Assembly: GCF_030209175.1 (NCBI RefSeq)
Contig: NZ_JARVSM010000007.1
Coordinates: forward strand, 1 to 64,000
Reading direction: 5' to 3'
Origin: Pseudomonas sp. efr-133-TYG-5
GTDB taxonomy: Bacteria > Pseudomonadota > Gammaproteobacteria > Pseudomonadales > Pseudomonadaceae
DNA length: 64,000 nt
Shown here: positions 17,557 through 26,175 of the stretch, in pieces
How the letters are laid out: each line of letters opens with the position of its first letter
Numbering within the stretch: the stretch's first letter is position 1
Translations under genes and position numbers: made by a program
Notes under the pieces: generated by a model
What the model saw: the letters and a program-made list of their open reading frames with translations, nothing else
The model's database searches: none
What the model was told of the DNA's origin: nothing

Positions 17557-18576
17557 ATGGCAACGATCAAGGATGTGGCAGCGCTCGCGGGGATTTCCTA
17601 CACGACCGTCTCGCATGTGGTGAACAAGACTCGCCCGGTCAGCCAGGAAGTGCGACTGAAGGTCGAGGCCGCCATCAAAAGCCTCGACTATGTGCCAAGT
17701 GCGGTGGCGCGTTCGCTGAAAGCCAAGACCACTGCGACCATTGGCTTATTGGTGCCGAACAGCCTCAACCCGTATTTTGCCGAGTTGGCACGTGGCATCG
17801 AGGATTACTGCGAGCGTAACGGCTACTGCGTGATCCTCTGTAACTCTGACGACAATCCGGATAAACAGCGCAGCTATTTGCGTGTGCTGCTGGAGAAACG
17901 CATCGACGGCCTGATCGTCGCCTCCGCCGGTGGCGATATCGGACTCGCGCAAGGGCTGGCCGGGGTGAAAACGCCGATGGTCATTGTCGACCGCGGGCTG
18001 GATGGCGTGGATGCCGATCTGGTGCGCATCGATCATGAATATGGCGCCTACCTGGCGACCAGGCATCTGCTGGAACTGGGGCATCGCGACATCGCCACCA
18101 TCGGTGGTCCGTCGAGTACCAGTGTGGCGCAAATGCGTCAGGCCGGTTTTTGCCGGGCGTTGAAAGAGGCGGGCATCACGGTGCGCCCCGAGCGCATGCT
18201 GGAAAGCGATTTCACCAGCACCGGTGGTTACAACGCGGCAGCCATTCTGCTTGAAAGCGATCCGCCCAGTGCGATCTTTGCCGGTAACGACATGATCGGT
18301 ATCGGTGTGCTGCGCGCGGCGGCCGAGCGCAATATGCGCGTGCCGAGCGAGCTGTCGGTGATCGGCTTCGACGATATCCAGATGAGTCGCTACGTGTACC
18401 CGGCGCTGACCACCGTTGGCCAGTCGATCCTGCAGTTGGGAGAAATGGCTGCCGAAGTGTTGCTGCGAAGGATTGCTACCCCGAGTCTGGTCACCGATCA
18501 ACGGATCGTGACCCCGAGTATTGTCTTGCGCGAATCGACTGCGCCGCTGTCCGGCGTATTCACCGAGTACCGCTGA
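17557..18576 (+). CDS. rbsR: Ribose operon repressor, LacI family
   Basis: The 339-aa regulator has an N-terminal LacI helix-turn-helix (ATIKDVAALAGISYTTVSHV), a hinge helix (PSAVARSL) and a sugar-binding core. It starts 3 bp after rbsC. It likely binds the palindrome upstream of rbsB and is relieved by ribose. Position inside the operon implies autoregulation. Confidence 0.93.
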   Translation: MATIKDVAALAGISYTTVSHVVNKTRPVSQEVRLKVEAAIKSLDYVPSAVARSLKAKTTATIGLLVPNSLNPYFAELARGIEDYCERNGYCVILCNSDDNPDKQRSYLRVLLEKRIDGLIVASAGGDIGLAQGLAGVKTPMVIVDRGLDGVDADLVRIDHEYGAYLATRHLLELGHRDIATIGGPSSTSVAQMRQAGFCRALKEAGITVRPERMLESDFTSTGGYNAAAILLESDPPSAIFAGNDMIGIGVLRAAAERNMRVPSELSVIGFDDIQMSRYVYPALTTVGQSILQLGEMAAEVLLRRIATPSLVTDQRIVTPSIVLRESTAPLSGVFTEYR

Positions 18577-18600
18577 AACCGAATTGACGAGTAGTGATGT

Positions 18601-19518
18601 ATGCCAGCAAATGTAGTGGTAATAGGCAGCCTGAACATGGATCTGGTCACCCGGGCGCCACGGCTGCCCAAGGGCGGTGAAACGCTGATCGGTCATTCCT
18701 TTGCCACCGTGTCCGGCGGCAAGGGCGCCAATCAGGCAGTCGCTGCTGCGCGCCTGGGTGCGCAGGTGGCAATGGTCGGCTGTGTTGGCAACGATGACTA
18801 CGGTGTGCAATTGCGCGACGCATTGCTGGCCGAGCAGATCGATTGTCAGGCGGTGAGCACGGTCGAAGATTCCAGTGGTGTGGCGCTGATCGTGGTCGAT
18901 GACAACAGCCAGAATGCCATTGTGATCGTCGCCGGCGCCAACGGTGCAATGACCCCGGCAGTGATCGACCGCTTTGATGCGGTGCTGCAAGCGGCCGACG
19001 TGATTATCTGCCAGCTCGAGATTCCCGATGCGACGGTGGGGCATGCGCTCAAGCGTGCGCGTGCGCTGGGCAAGACGGTGATCCTCAATCCGGCGCCGGC
19101 CAGTCGTCCGCTGCCGGCGGACTGGTACGCGGCCATCGACTACCTGATTCCCAACGAGAGCGAAGCGGCCGCATTGACTGGCCTGTCGGTGGATTCGCTG
19201 GACAGCGCGGAAGCTGCGGCCAGCCGTCTGATGGCAATGGGCGCCGGTAAAGTGATCGTTACCTTGGGCGCCCAAGGCTCGTTGTTCGCCGACGGCAGCC
19301 GTTTCGAACATTTTCCAGCGCCTACCGTCAAGGCTGTCGATACCACGGCTGCCGGCGACACCTTCGTCGGCGGTTTTGCGGCAGCATTGGCCTCGGGGAA
19401 AACCGAGGCCGAGGCGATCCGCTTCGGCCAGGTTGCCGCGGCGCTGTCCGTTACCCGTGCCGGTGCCCAGCCGTCCATTCCCACCCTGTCCGATGTAGAA
19501 GGTTTCAAGACCCCATGA
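18601..19518 (+). CDS. rbsK: Ribokinase
   Basis: The 305-aa PfkB-family kinase has the N-terminal GSLNMDLV and GGKGANQAVAAARLG sugar-binding segments and the C-terminal DTTAAGDTFVGGF anion hole with the catalytic Asp. It converts ribose to ribose 5-phosphate. Its last 4 bp overlap rbsD. Confidence 0.95.
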   Translation: MPANVVVIGSLNMDLVTRAPRLPKGGETLIGHSFATVSGGKGANQAVAAARLGAQVAMVGCVGNDDYGVQLRDALLAEQIDCQAVSTVEDSSGVALIVVDDNSQNAIVIVAGANGAMTPAVIDRFDAVLQAADVIICQLEIPDATVGHALKRARALGKTVILNPAPASRPLPADWYAAIDYLIPNESEAAALTGLSVDSLDSAEAAASRLMAMGAGKVIVTLGAQGSLFADGSRFEHFPAPTVKAVDTTAAGDTFVGGFAAALASGKTEAEAIRFGQVAAALSVTRAGAQPSIPTLSDVEGFKTP

Positions 19519-19919
19519 AAAAGACGCCTTTGCTCAACGTCGCGCTTTCGCGACTCATTGCCTCTCTCGGCCACGGCGACATGGTGGTGATCGGCGACGC
19601 CGGCCTGCCGGTGCCGCCGGGCGTTGAATTGATCGATCTGGCGCTGACCCAAGGGATTCCGGATTTCGCCAGCACACTGAAGGTCGTGCTCAGCGAAATG
19701 CAAGTGGAAAGCCATGCGCTCGCCAAGGAAATCTTCGACAAGCAACCAACCGCACTGACGGCCCTTGAAGCGTTGAACGAAGAGGGTGCGCTCGGGCGGC
19801 GAGATCTGCTCAGTCACGAGCAATTCAAGGTTCTCAGCCGCCAGGCGCGGGCAGTTGTCCGCACGGGCGAATGTCAACCGTACTGCAATATCGTTCTGGT
19901 GGCCGGGGTCACGTTTTAA
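19515..19919 (+). CDS. rbsD: D-ribose pyranase
   Basis: The 134-aa protein has the RbsD/FucU hallmarks LIASLGHGDMVVIGDAGLPV, containing the catalytic His, and a C-terminal ECQPYCNIVLVAGV. It interconverts beta-pyran and beta-furan forms of ribose so that RbsK gets its substrate. It overlaps rbsK by 4 bp. Confidence 0.94.
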   Translation: MKKTPLLNVALSRLIASLGHGDMVVIGDAGLPVPPGVELIDLALTQGIPDFASTLKVVLSEMQVESHALAKEIFDKQPTALTALEALNEEGALGRRDLLSHEQFKVLSRQARAVVRTGECQPYCNIVLVAGVTF

Positions 19920-19963
19920 ACGGGGCCTGGGCCCTGACATCCACAAAGCACAAGGAATGCGCC

Positions 19964-20992
19964 ATGCACCGCTATGCTCAGAAACTGCACCAATTGATCC
20001 GGAGTCTGCTGCTTTTGTCACTGATTACTGCCAGCGGCGCTCAGGCTGCTGAAAAGATCGACCTGATTATCGACACCGATCCGGGCGCCGACGATGTGGT
20101 TGCCTTGCTGTTTGCTCTGGCGTCACCGGACGAATTGAACATTCGCGCGCTGACCACCGTGGCGGGCAACGTGCGCCTCGACAAGACCTCGCGTAACGCG
20201 CGTCTGGCGCGCGAGTGGGCAGGGCGCGAGGAGGTGCCGGTCTACGCCGGTGCACCGAAACCACTGATGCGCACGCCGATCTACGCCGAGAACATCCATG
20301 GCAAGGAAGGCCTGTCGGGTGTCGCTGTGCATGAGCCGAAAAAGGGCCTGGCCGAAGGTAATGCGGTCAACTACCTGATCGACACCCTGAAAAAAGCCAA
20401 GCCGCACAGCGTCACCATCGCCATGCTCGGCCCGCAGACCAATCTGGCGCTGGCGCTGATCCAGGAGCCGGAGATCGTCCAGGGCATCAAGGAAGTGGTG
20501 GTCATGGGGGGCGCGCACTTCAATGGCGGCAATATCACCCCGGTGGCGGAGTTCAACCTGTATGCCGATCCGCAAGCGGCGGAGGTGGTGCTCAAGAGTG
20601 GCGTCAAGCTGACCTACCTGCCGCTGGACGTGACCCACAAGATCCTCACCAGTGATGCGCGCCTGAAGCAGATTGCGGCACTCAACAACAATGCCAGCAA
20701 GATTGTCGGCGACATTCTCAATGAGTACATCAAGGGCGACATGGAGCACTACGGCATCCCAGGCGGGCCAGTGCACGACGCCACCGTGGTGGCCTACCTG
20801 CTCAAGCCCGAGCTGTTTAGCGGGCGTGCGGTGAACGTGGTGGTGGACAGCCGCGAAGGTCCTACATTCGGCCAGACCATCGTCGACTGGTATGACGGCC
20901 TCAAGGCGCCGAAGAATGCTTTCTGGGTGGAAAATGGCGACGCCCAGGGCTTCTTCGATCTGCTGACCGAACGCCTGAAGCGCCTGAAGTAA
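19964..20992 (+). CDS. Exported ribonucleoside hydrolase (IunH family)
   Basis: The 342-aa protein has the nucleoside-hydrolase calcium/ribose motif IIDTDPGADDVVALLFAL and the matching C-terminal GPVHDATVVAYLL. Unlike cytoplasmic Rih enzymes it carries a signal peptide (LIRSLLLLSLITASGAQAA). It would split nucleosides in the periplasm into base and ribose, which RbsBAC then imports. I chose the ATG at 19964 behind AAGGA. It is the last gene of the ribose operon, 44 bp after rbsD. Confidence 0.88.
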   Translation: MHRYAQKLHQLIRSLLLLSLITASGAQAAEKIDLIIDTDPGADDVVALLFALASPDELNIRALTTVAGNVRLDKTSRNARLAREWAGREEVPVYAGAPKPLMRTPIYAENIHGKEGLSGVAVHEPKKGLAEGNAVNYLIDTLKKAKPHSVTIAMLGPQTNLALALIQEPEIVQGIKEVVVMGGAHFNGGNITPVAEFNLYADPQAAEVVLKSGVKLTYLPLDVTHKILTSDARLKQIAALNNNASKIVGDILNEYIKGDMEHYGIPGGPVHDATVVAYLLKPELFSGRAVNVVVDSREGPTFGQTIVDWYDGLKAPKNAFWVENGDAQGFFDLLTERLKRLK

Positions 20993-21026
20993 GTCTCAAG
21001 CCCGCAGGCGCCAGCTTGCGGGCTCG

Positions 21027-21239
21027 CTATTCCCTCTCGGTGTCCGACGCGCCCTTGTAGTCGCCAGGATACTTCTCCAACACCTGGGCAATGAACGACT
21101 GTGCGCCTTGGGTGCCGAGTGTCTTGACCAGCAGGTCGATGCTGATCAGCGCCAGTTCCTCCGGGCTGCCCGGGCTGTAGGAGCTATGACCTTGCGGCCA
21201 GAGTGCCTTGATATCGGCGGTGATGCTAACGGTAGTCAT
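21027..21239 (-). CDS. Small hypothetical protein
   Basis: A 70-aa reading frame (MTTVSITADIKALWPQGH...) with ordinary Pseudomonas codon use, an ALISIDLLVKTLG helix and a charged tail. No family is recognised. No clear ribosome-binding site precedes the ATG at 21239. A hairpin (AGCCCGCA/TGCGGGCT, 20999-21024) lies just past its stop. It is divergent from the 101-aa gene at 21370. Confidence 0.55.
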   Translation of the reverse strand: MTTVSITADIKALWPQGHSSYSPGSPEELALISIDLLVKTLGTQGAQSFIAQVLEKYPGDYKGASDTERE

Positions 21240-21369
21240 GATGGCGCTCGAGAGCCGGGAATCGAAGTCTTGAGTTAACCATTTTGCCGGGCGTTTGGCA
21301 CTGCGACTTAGGCATGAATGCAAGGCTATGCGACACTTGGTCTTTTCCGGCTGAACCCAGGATTGTGTT

Positions 21370-21675
21370 GTGCAGATCGATTTGAATGCTCCCGACGGCC
21401 TTACCCTTGAAAATGTACGCAAGCTGCTGGCTTCGGCCAGTGATGACGTGCATACCCAGCTGCGGGTGACCAAAGGCGGGATCGCTTACATTTCTTCCGG
21501 CGTCACCGGCGGCCAGGACATCGACGGCCTGCTGTTTCGCCTGGAAACCTGGGCGAAAGGCTCGGGCTATGTGGGCAATGTCGCGGCCAGCGATGAAGTC
21601 TGGGTCATGCAGATATTCAACGCGCTCAAAGAGAACTGGCCGAATCCGCCATACGATTACATCGACGTCTACTGA
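21370..21675 (+). CDS. Hypothetical protein (101 aa)
   Basis: The GTG-initiated 101-aa protein has no signal peptide or membrane segment. It is a small mixed alpha/beta protein with several Trp/Tyr near the C-terminus (LKENWPNPPYDYIDVY). I do not recognise a family. It is divergently oriented to the 70-aa gene. Confidence 0.65.
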   Translation: MQIDLNAPDGLTLENVRKLLASASDDVHTQLRVTKGGIAYISSGVTGGQDIDGLLFRLETWAKGSGYVGNVAASDEVWVMQIFNALKENWPNPPYDYIDVY

Positions 21676-21838
21676 GCATTCATATTCAGTGACGATTCTC
21701 TGGTGAGGCTTGGGCCGCGGCTCAGGCAAACTCGCCGTTTTTCTGATCGTGGGGCAGGGGGCGCACGCCAAGCGTGAAACCAAACGCCGGATTGGCGGTC
21801 GCACGATCTCAGCTCAACTATTCAAAGAAGGAGGCTTC

Positions 21839-22156
21839 ATGTCTTGGAAGCTCGCGTCACTGGGTACTCTCATGGCTATGGCCATGCTGGCCGGTTGCAA
21901 CTCGACCGCCAGCAAAACGGCAAGCGATCCCGTGGCGACCGAAGCCGCTCATGGCCGCTGCGAGGCACAGGCGGCGGAATTCGCCATCGGCAAAAAGGCT
22001 TCTCCAGAGCTGCTGGATCAAGCGCGAGTCAAGGCGGGGGCGCAGAATGCCCGGTTCCTCAAGCCTGATGACATGATCACCCTGGAATATCGCTCCGACC
22101 GGCTCAACCTGAACACCGATAACAATCTGGTGGTCACGCGCGTCAACTGTGGCTGA
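21839..22156 (+). CDS. I78-family peptidase inhibitor-like lipoprotein
   Basis: The 105-aa product has a lipoprotein signal with lipobox LAGC near residue 19. Its C-terminal part (LKPDDMITLEYRSDRLNLNTDNN...RVNCG) is the inhibitor I78 pattern, including the RxDRLN loop and terminal Cys. Members inhibit serine peptidases. AAGGAGG 7 bp upstream fixes the start. It is followed by a strong shared terminator. Confidence 0.8.
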   Translation: MSWKLASLGTLMAMAMLAGCNSTASKTASDPVATEAAHGRCEAQAAEFAIGKKASPELLDQARVKAGAQNARFLKPDDMITLEYRSDRLNLNTDNNLVVTRVNCG

Positions 22157-22182
22157 GCCCAGGCTGCTTTTGCTGCAGGCAT

Positions 22183-22214
22183 AAAAAACCCCGTCACATG
22201 GACGGGGTTTTTTT
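22183..22214. terminator. Bidirectional terminator
   Basis: The stem AACCCCGTC/GACGGGGTT with a 5-nt loop has A6 and T7 flanks. It serves the I78 gene on the plus strand and the cold-shock gene on the minus strand. Confidence 0.9.
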
Positions 22215-22228
22215 AGCGCGCCGAGAAA

Positions 22229-22441
22229 TTACTCTGGGCGAACTTGTGCAGCTTGCATACCCTTTTGGCCTTTCTCAGCCACGAAAGAGACGGTCTGGCC
22301 TTCTTTCAGGCTTTTGAAACCGTCGGATTCGATAGCTTTGAAGTGTACGAACAGGTCGTCACCGCCACCTTGAGGAGTGATGAAGCCGAAGCCTTTTTCA
22401 TCGTTGAACCATTTAACGGTGCCGGTTTGGCGATTAGACAT
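22229..22441 (-). CDS. Cold-shock protein, CspA family
   Basis: The 70-aa OB-fold protein has RNP1 (KGFGFI) and RNP2 (LFVHF) nucleic-acid-binding motifs, beginning MSNRQTGTVKWFNDEKG. It acts as an RNA chaperone. TTGGAG precedes the ATG by about 7 bp. The region between it and 22734 (290 bp, A/T-rich) holds its promoter and probably a structured 5' UTR; I could not define the elements. Confidence 0.94.
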   Translation of the reverse strand: MSNRQTGTVKWFNDEKGFGFITPQGGGDDLFVHFKAIESDGFKSLKEGQTVSFVAEKGQKGMQAAQVRPE

Positions 22442-22733
22442 GGTGTATCTCCAAGAAACATATATTTTCAGTAGTACTGTGCTGCTCAGGCCAACTGGGC
22501 ACACCGGGGTATCATAGTCGAAATGTTCGATTTGGTAGCCCCCCGGACGTGCTGTTTGCTTTCATATTGCCGATATTTCAGTTGCTGATATGGCTGCAAG
22601 CCCCGGATTCAGCGGCTTTTAGCCGAAAAAACAGGGCGTAAAAAAAGCTATAAAAGCTGCGTAAATTATCGGATTCAAGGGCATTTTGGCGGTTTTTTAC
22701 CGGTCCCGTGCTCTGGAATTCGTTGATTGGACT

Positions 22734-23033
22734 TTACTTCTGCACCCGGCAAACGGAGATTTCCTTCAGTGCGCGCTGGCCCAGTTCACCGCTCGGTGGA
22801 GTGTTCTTGTCCATCAGTTGCGCGATCTCCTGGGTGGTGAACTTCTTCTCCAGAACGTCGGCACCGCACGCGCAGTGTTTTTTTGCTTCGGCCGGGTTGA
22901 CGCTCTGGCTGGCAGCCTTGGTGCAGTCACCCATGTACTGTTCCTTGACGCCCGCAGGCCATGCCGCCTGGGCGCTCAATGGCAGCAGCATTACCAGTGG
23001 GGCAGCGAGAGCAAAAAGTCGAAAAAGGCGCAT
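22734..23033 (-). CDS. Hypothetical exported protein
   Basis: The 99-aa protein has a clear signal peptide (LFALAAPLVMLLPLSAQA) and a small helical mature domain with four Cys, including HCACG, probably disulfide-bonded in the periplasm. No family is recognised with certainty. Confidence 0.75.
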   Translation of the reverse strand: MRLFRLFALAAPLVMLLPLSAQAAWPAGVKEQYMGDCTKAASQSVNPAEAKKHCACGADVLEKKFTTQEIAQLMDKNTPPSGELGQRALKEISVCRVQK

Positions 23034-23303
23034 GTCTGAAACTCCTGGGGTTGATTGTCGGCGGCGATTCTCAGCCTATTTGAGGTGGATCGTACATCTC
23101 AAGTTCATCGAGCTGGGTGAAAATGCGCAAATGACGGCTGGCGCAATTCCTTGGCATGGATGACCGTTCATCTGTGCTAGCATGCCTGGCTCGTATTCCT
23201 GCAGGCGTCGGATGACCTTCAGTCCCGACCGCGGCAGCGTATGAAAACCTTTTGATTTGAATCCCAGTCACTCTGGTTCGGTTTTCCGGTTGGCCGCAAG
23301 GCT

Positions 23304-23322
23304 CCTGCCGCTGTAAGGCAGG
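23304..23322 (+). promoter_or_regulatory. thrS leader hairpin 1, tRNA-Thr anticodon-arm-like
   Basis: Perfect 6-bp stem CCTGCC/GGCAGG with a 7-nt loop GCTGTAA. In tRNA numbering, positions 34-36 read UGU and 37-38 read AA, as in tRNA-Thr(UGU), though position 33 is C. It lies 95 bp before the thrS ATG and corresponds in placement to the distal anticodon-like domain of the E. coli thrS operator. Confidence 0.5.
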
Positions 23323-23376
23323 CGTTCGTCATTGAATGGCCTGGATCGGATCTTGTACTGGCTCATCCCAACCCAC

Positions 23377-23397
23377 GTGACCTTTGGTAGGGGTCAC
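23377..23397 (+). promoter_or_regulatory. thrS leader hairpin 2, tRNA-Thr(GGU) anticodon-arm mimic
   Basis: GTGACCT/GGGTCAC forms a 7-bp stem (last pair U-G) closing the 7-nt loop TTGGTAG. This loop has U33, GGU at 34-36 and A37, as in the anticodon loop of tRNA-Thr(GGU). It ends 4 bp before the AGGAGAGGAGG ribosome-binding region of thrS, the position where ThrRS binding would block initiation. Confidence 0.6.
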
Positions 23398-23416
23398 CAC
23401 TAGGAGAGGAGGCGCC

Positions 23417-25339
23417 ATGCCAACTATTACTCTTCCCGACGGCAGTCAACGTTCATTCGATCACCCGGTTTCCGTAGCCGAGGTCGCCGCCTCCATTGGT
23501 GCCGGTCTGGCCAAGGCCACCGTGGCCGGCAAGGTCAACGGCAAGCTGGTCGACGCCTGCGACATCATCGACAGCGACGCGACGCTGCAAATCATCACGC
23601 CAAAGGATGAAGAGGGGCTGGAGATCATTCGCCACTCTTGCGCGCACCTGGTTGGCCACGCGGTCAAACAGCTGTACCCGAGCGCCAAGATGGTCATCGG
23701 TCCGGTCATCGACGAAGGTTTCTACTACGACATCGCCTTTGAGCGTCCTTTCACTCCGGACGACATGGCGGCCATCGAACAGCGCATGCATCAGCTGATC
23801 GACAAAGATTACGACGTCATCAAGAAAGTCACTCCGCGCGCCGAAGTGATCGAAGTGTTCAAGGCCCGTGGCGAAGACTACAAGCTGCGCCTGGTCGAGG
23901 ACATGCCGAACGAACAGGCCATGGGCCTGTACTACCACGAAGAATACGTCGACATGTGCCGCGGTCCGCACGTGCCGAACACGCGCTTCCTGAAATCCTT
24001 CAAGCTGACCAAGCTGTCCGGCGCCTACTGGCGCGGTGACGCCAAGAACGAGCAACTGCAGCGCGTCTACGGCACAGCCTGGGCTGACAAGAAACAACTG
24101 GCAGCGTACATCCAGCGCATCGAAGAAGCGGAAAAGCGCGATCACCGCAAGATCGGCAAGCGCCTGGGCCTGTTCCACACCCAGGAAGAAGCGCCGGGCA
24201 TGGTGTTCTGGCACCCGAACGGCTGGACCCTGTATCAGGTGCTTGAGCAGTACATGCGCAAGGTGCAGCGTGACAACGGCTACCTCGAGATCAAGACCCC
24301 GCAAGTGGTTGATCGCAGTCTGTGGGAGAAATCCGGGCACTGGGCCAACTACGCCGACAACATGTTCACTACCGAGTCGGAAAGCCGCGATTACGCCATC
24401 AAGCCGATGAACTGCCCGTGCCACGTGCAGGTGTTCAACCAGGGCCTGAAGAGCTACCGCGAGCTGCCGATGCGCCTGGCCGAGTTCGGTGCCTGCCACC
24501 GTAACGAGCCGTCGGGTGCGTTGCACGGCATCATGCGTGTGCGTGCGTTCACTCAGGACGACGCCCACATTTTCTGCACCGAAGAGCAGATGCAGGCCGA
24601 ATCCGCTGCGTTCATCAAGCTGACCATGGACGTTTACCGCGACTTCGGCTTCACCGATGTCGAGATGAAACTGTCCACTCGTCCGGAAAAACGCGTGGGT
24701 TCCGACGAGCTGTGGGATCGCGCCGAAGCGGCATTGGCCGCAGCCCTTGACAGTGCGGGCCTGCCGTACGATCTGCAGCCGGGCGAGGGTGCGTTCTACG
24801 GTCCGAAAATCGAGTTCTCGCTGAAAGATTGCCTCGGTCGCGTCTGGCAGTGTGGTACCTTGCAGCTCGATTTCAACCTGCCTGTGCGTCTCGGCGCCGA
24901 ATATGTCTCCGAAGACAACAGCCGCAAGCACCCTGTGATGTTGCACCGGGCGATCCTCGGTTCCTTCGAGCGTTTCGTCGGGATTCTGATTGAGCACTAC
25001 GAAGGGGCATTCCCTGCGTGGCTGGCGCCGACCCAGGCGGTGATCATGAATATCACTGATAAACAGGCGGATTTCGTCGCCCAGGTCGAAAAAACTCTCA
25101 ACGAAAGCGGATTTCGTGCCAAGTCCGACTTGAGAAATGAAAAGATCGGCTTTAAAATCCGCGAGCATACTTTGCTCAAGGTTCCCTATCTTTTGGTTAT
25201 CGGAGATAAGGAAGTCGAGATGCAGACTGTCGCTGTGCGTACTCGTGAAGGTGCTGACCTGGGCTCGATGCCCGTCGCCCAGTTCGCTGAGTTTCTCGCG
25301 CAAGCGGTTTCCCGGCGTGGTCGCCCAGATTCGGAGTAA
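23417..25339 (+). CDS. thrS: Threonyl-tRNA synthetase
   Basis: The 640-aa class II synthetase has an N-terminal TGS domain (ITLPDGSQRSFD), an editing domain with HSCAHLVGHAV, and a catalytic core with motif 2 region CHRNEPSGALHG and zinc-site Cys in PMNCPCHVQVFNQ. The C-terminal anticodon-binding domain covers about the last 100 residues. The start follows AGGAGG. It heads the translation operon thrS-infC-rpmI-rplT. Its leader carries two tRNA-Thr-like hairpins, pointing to translational autoregulation. Confidence 0.98.
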   Translation: MPTITLPDGSQRSFDHPVSVAEVAASIGAGLAKATVAGKVNGKLVDACDIIDSDATLQIITPKDEEGLEIIRHSCAHLVGHAVKQLYPSAKMVIGPVIDEGFYYDIAFERPFTPDDMAAIEQRMHQLIDKDYDVIKKVTPRAEVIEVFKARGEDYKLRLVEDMPNEQAMGLYYHEEYVDMCRGPHVPNTRFLKSFKLTKLSGAYWRGDAKNEQLQRVYGTAWADKKQLAAYIQRIEEAEKRDHRKIGKRLGLFHTQEEAPGMVFWHPNGWTLYQVLEQYMRKVQRDNGYLEIKTPQVVDRSLWEKSGHWANYADNMFTTESESRDYAIKPMNCPCHVQVFNQGLKSYRELPMRLAEFGACHRNEPSGALHGIMRVRAFTQDDAHIFCTEEQMQAESAAFIKLTMDVYRDFGFTDVEMKLSTRPEKRVGSDELWDRAEAALAAALDSAGLPYDLQPGEGAFYGPKIEFSLKDCLGRVWQCGTLQLDFNLPVRLGAEYVSEDNSRKHPVMLHRAILGSFERFVGILIEHYEGAFPAWLAPTQAVIMNITDKQADFVAQVEKTLNESGFRAKSDLRNEKIGFKIREHTLLKVPYLLVIGDKEVEMQTVAVRTREGADLGSMPVAQFAEFLAQAVSRRGRPDSE

Positions 25340-25341
25340 TT

Positions 25342-25890
25342 ATTATTAAGCGTGAAATGAGACAAGATAAACGAGCTGCACCGAAAGCCCCGATCAACGA
25401 GAATATCTCGGCACGCGAGGTTCGGTTAATTGGCGCTGATGGCGAGCAGATTGGCATCGTCTCGATTGATGAAGCGCTTCGTATTGCTGAAGAAGCAAAG
25501 CTTGATCTGGTAGAAATCTCTGCTGACGCAGTCCCACCGGTTTGCCGGGTGATGGACTACGGCAAATCGATCTTCGAGAAGAAGAAGCAGATTGCAGCAG
25601 CGAAGAAAAACCAGAAGCAGATTCAGGTAAAAGAAATCAAGTTTCGTCCAGGGACGGAGGAAGGGGATTACCAGGTAAAACTGCGCAACCTGGTACGTTT
25701 CCTGAGTGACGGGGACAGGGCCAAGGTATCCTTGCGATTCCGCGGCCGTGAGATGGCCCACCAGGAGCTGGGGATGGAACTCCTCAAGCGGGTTGAAGCT
25801 GACCTGCTCGAGTACGGTTCGGTCGAACAGCATCCTAAGATGGAAGGACGCCAGCTGATCATGGTCATCGCCCCGAAAAAGAAGAAGTAA
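25342..25890 (+). CDS. infC: Translation initiation factor IF-3 (ATT start)
   Basis: The 182-aa IF-3 has both domains (PINENISAREVRLIGADGEQ at the start and the KEIKFRPGTEEGDYQVKLRN linker and C-domain). The first in-frame ATG (25357) is too far from the ribosome-binding site. CGGAG at 25332-25336 is spaced for the ATT codon at 25342 (a second ATT follows at 25345). An ATT start is the known device by which IF-3 represses its own synthesis. It starts 2 bp after thrS. Confidence 0.93.
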   Translation: MIKREMRQDKRAAPKAPINENISAREVRLIGADGEQIGIVSIDEALRIAEEAKLDLVEISADAVPPVCRVMDYGKSIFEKKKQIAAAKKNQKQIQVKEIKFRPGTEEGDYQVKLRNLVRFLSDGDRAKVSLRFRGREMAHQELGMELLKRVEADLLEYGSVEQHPKMEGRQLIMVIAPKKKK

Positions 25891-25950
25891 TCAACAGGGC
25901 ACGGCAGGCCTTCTGATTATGTTTATCAACTGAATGCGGAGTATCCGAAC

Positions 25951-26145
25951 ATGCCAAAGATGAAAACCAAAAGTGGTGCTGCTAAGCGGTTTCTGAAAAC
26001 TGCTAACGGTATCAAGCACAAGCACGCTTTCAAGAGCCACATCCTGACCAAAATGTCGACCAAGCGTAAGCGTCAACTGCGCGGTAGCAGCTTGCTGCAT
26101 CCGTCTGACGTGGCAAAAGTCGAGCGCATGCTGCGCCTTCGTTAA
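25951..26145 (+). CDS. rpmI: 50S ribosomal protein L35
   Basis: The 64-aa highly basic protein begins PKMKTKSGAAKRF and ends HPSDVAKVERMLRLR, which is the L35 signature. It lies 60 bp after infC and 30 bp before rplT. Confidence 0.98.
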   Translation: MPKMKTKSGAAKRFLKTANGIKHKHAFKSHILTKMSTKRKRQLRGSSLLHPSDVAKVERMLRLR

Positions 26146-26175
26146 TTTTTGGATCAAGAATAGAGGAAGTAACTC

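Noticed and set aside
20999..21024. Hairpin AGCCCGCA/TGCGGGCT as terminator of the ribose operon
   Set aside because: No T tract on either strand, so it is not listed as a confident terminator.
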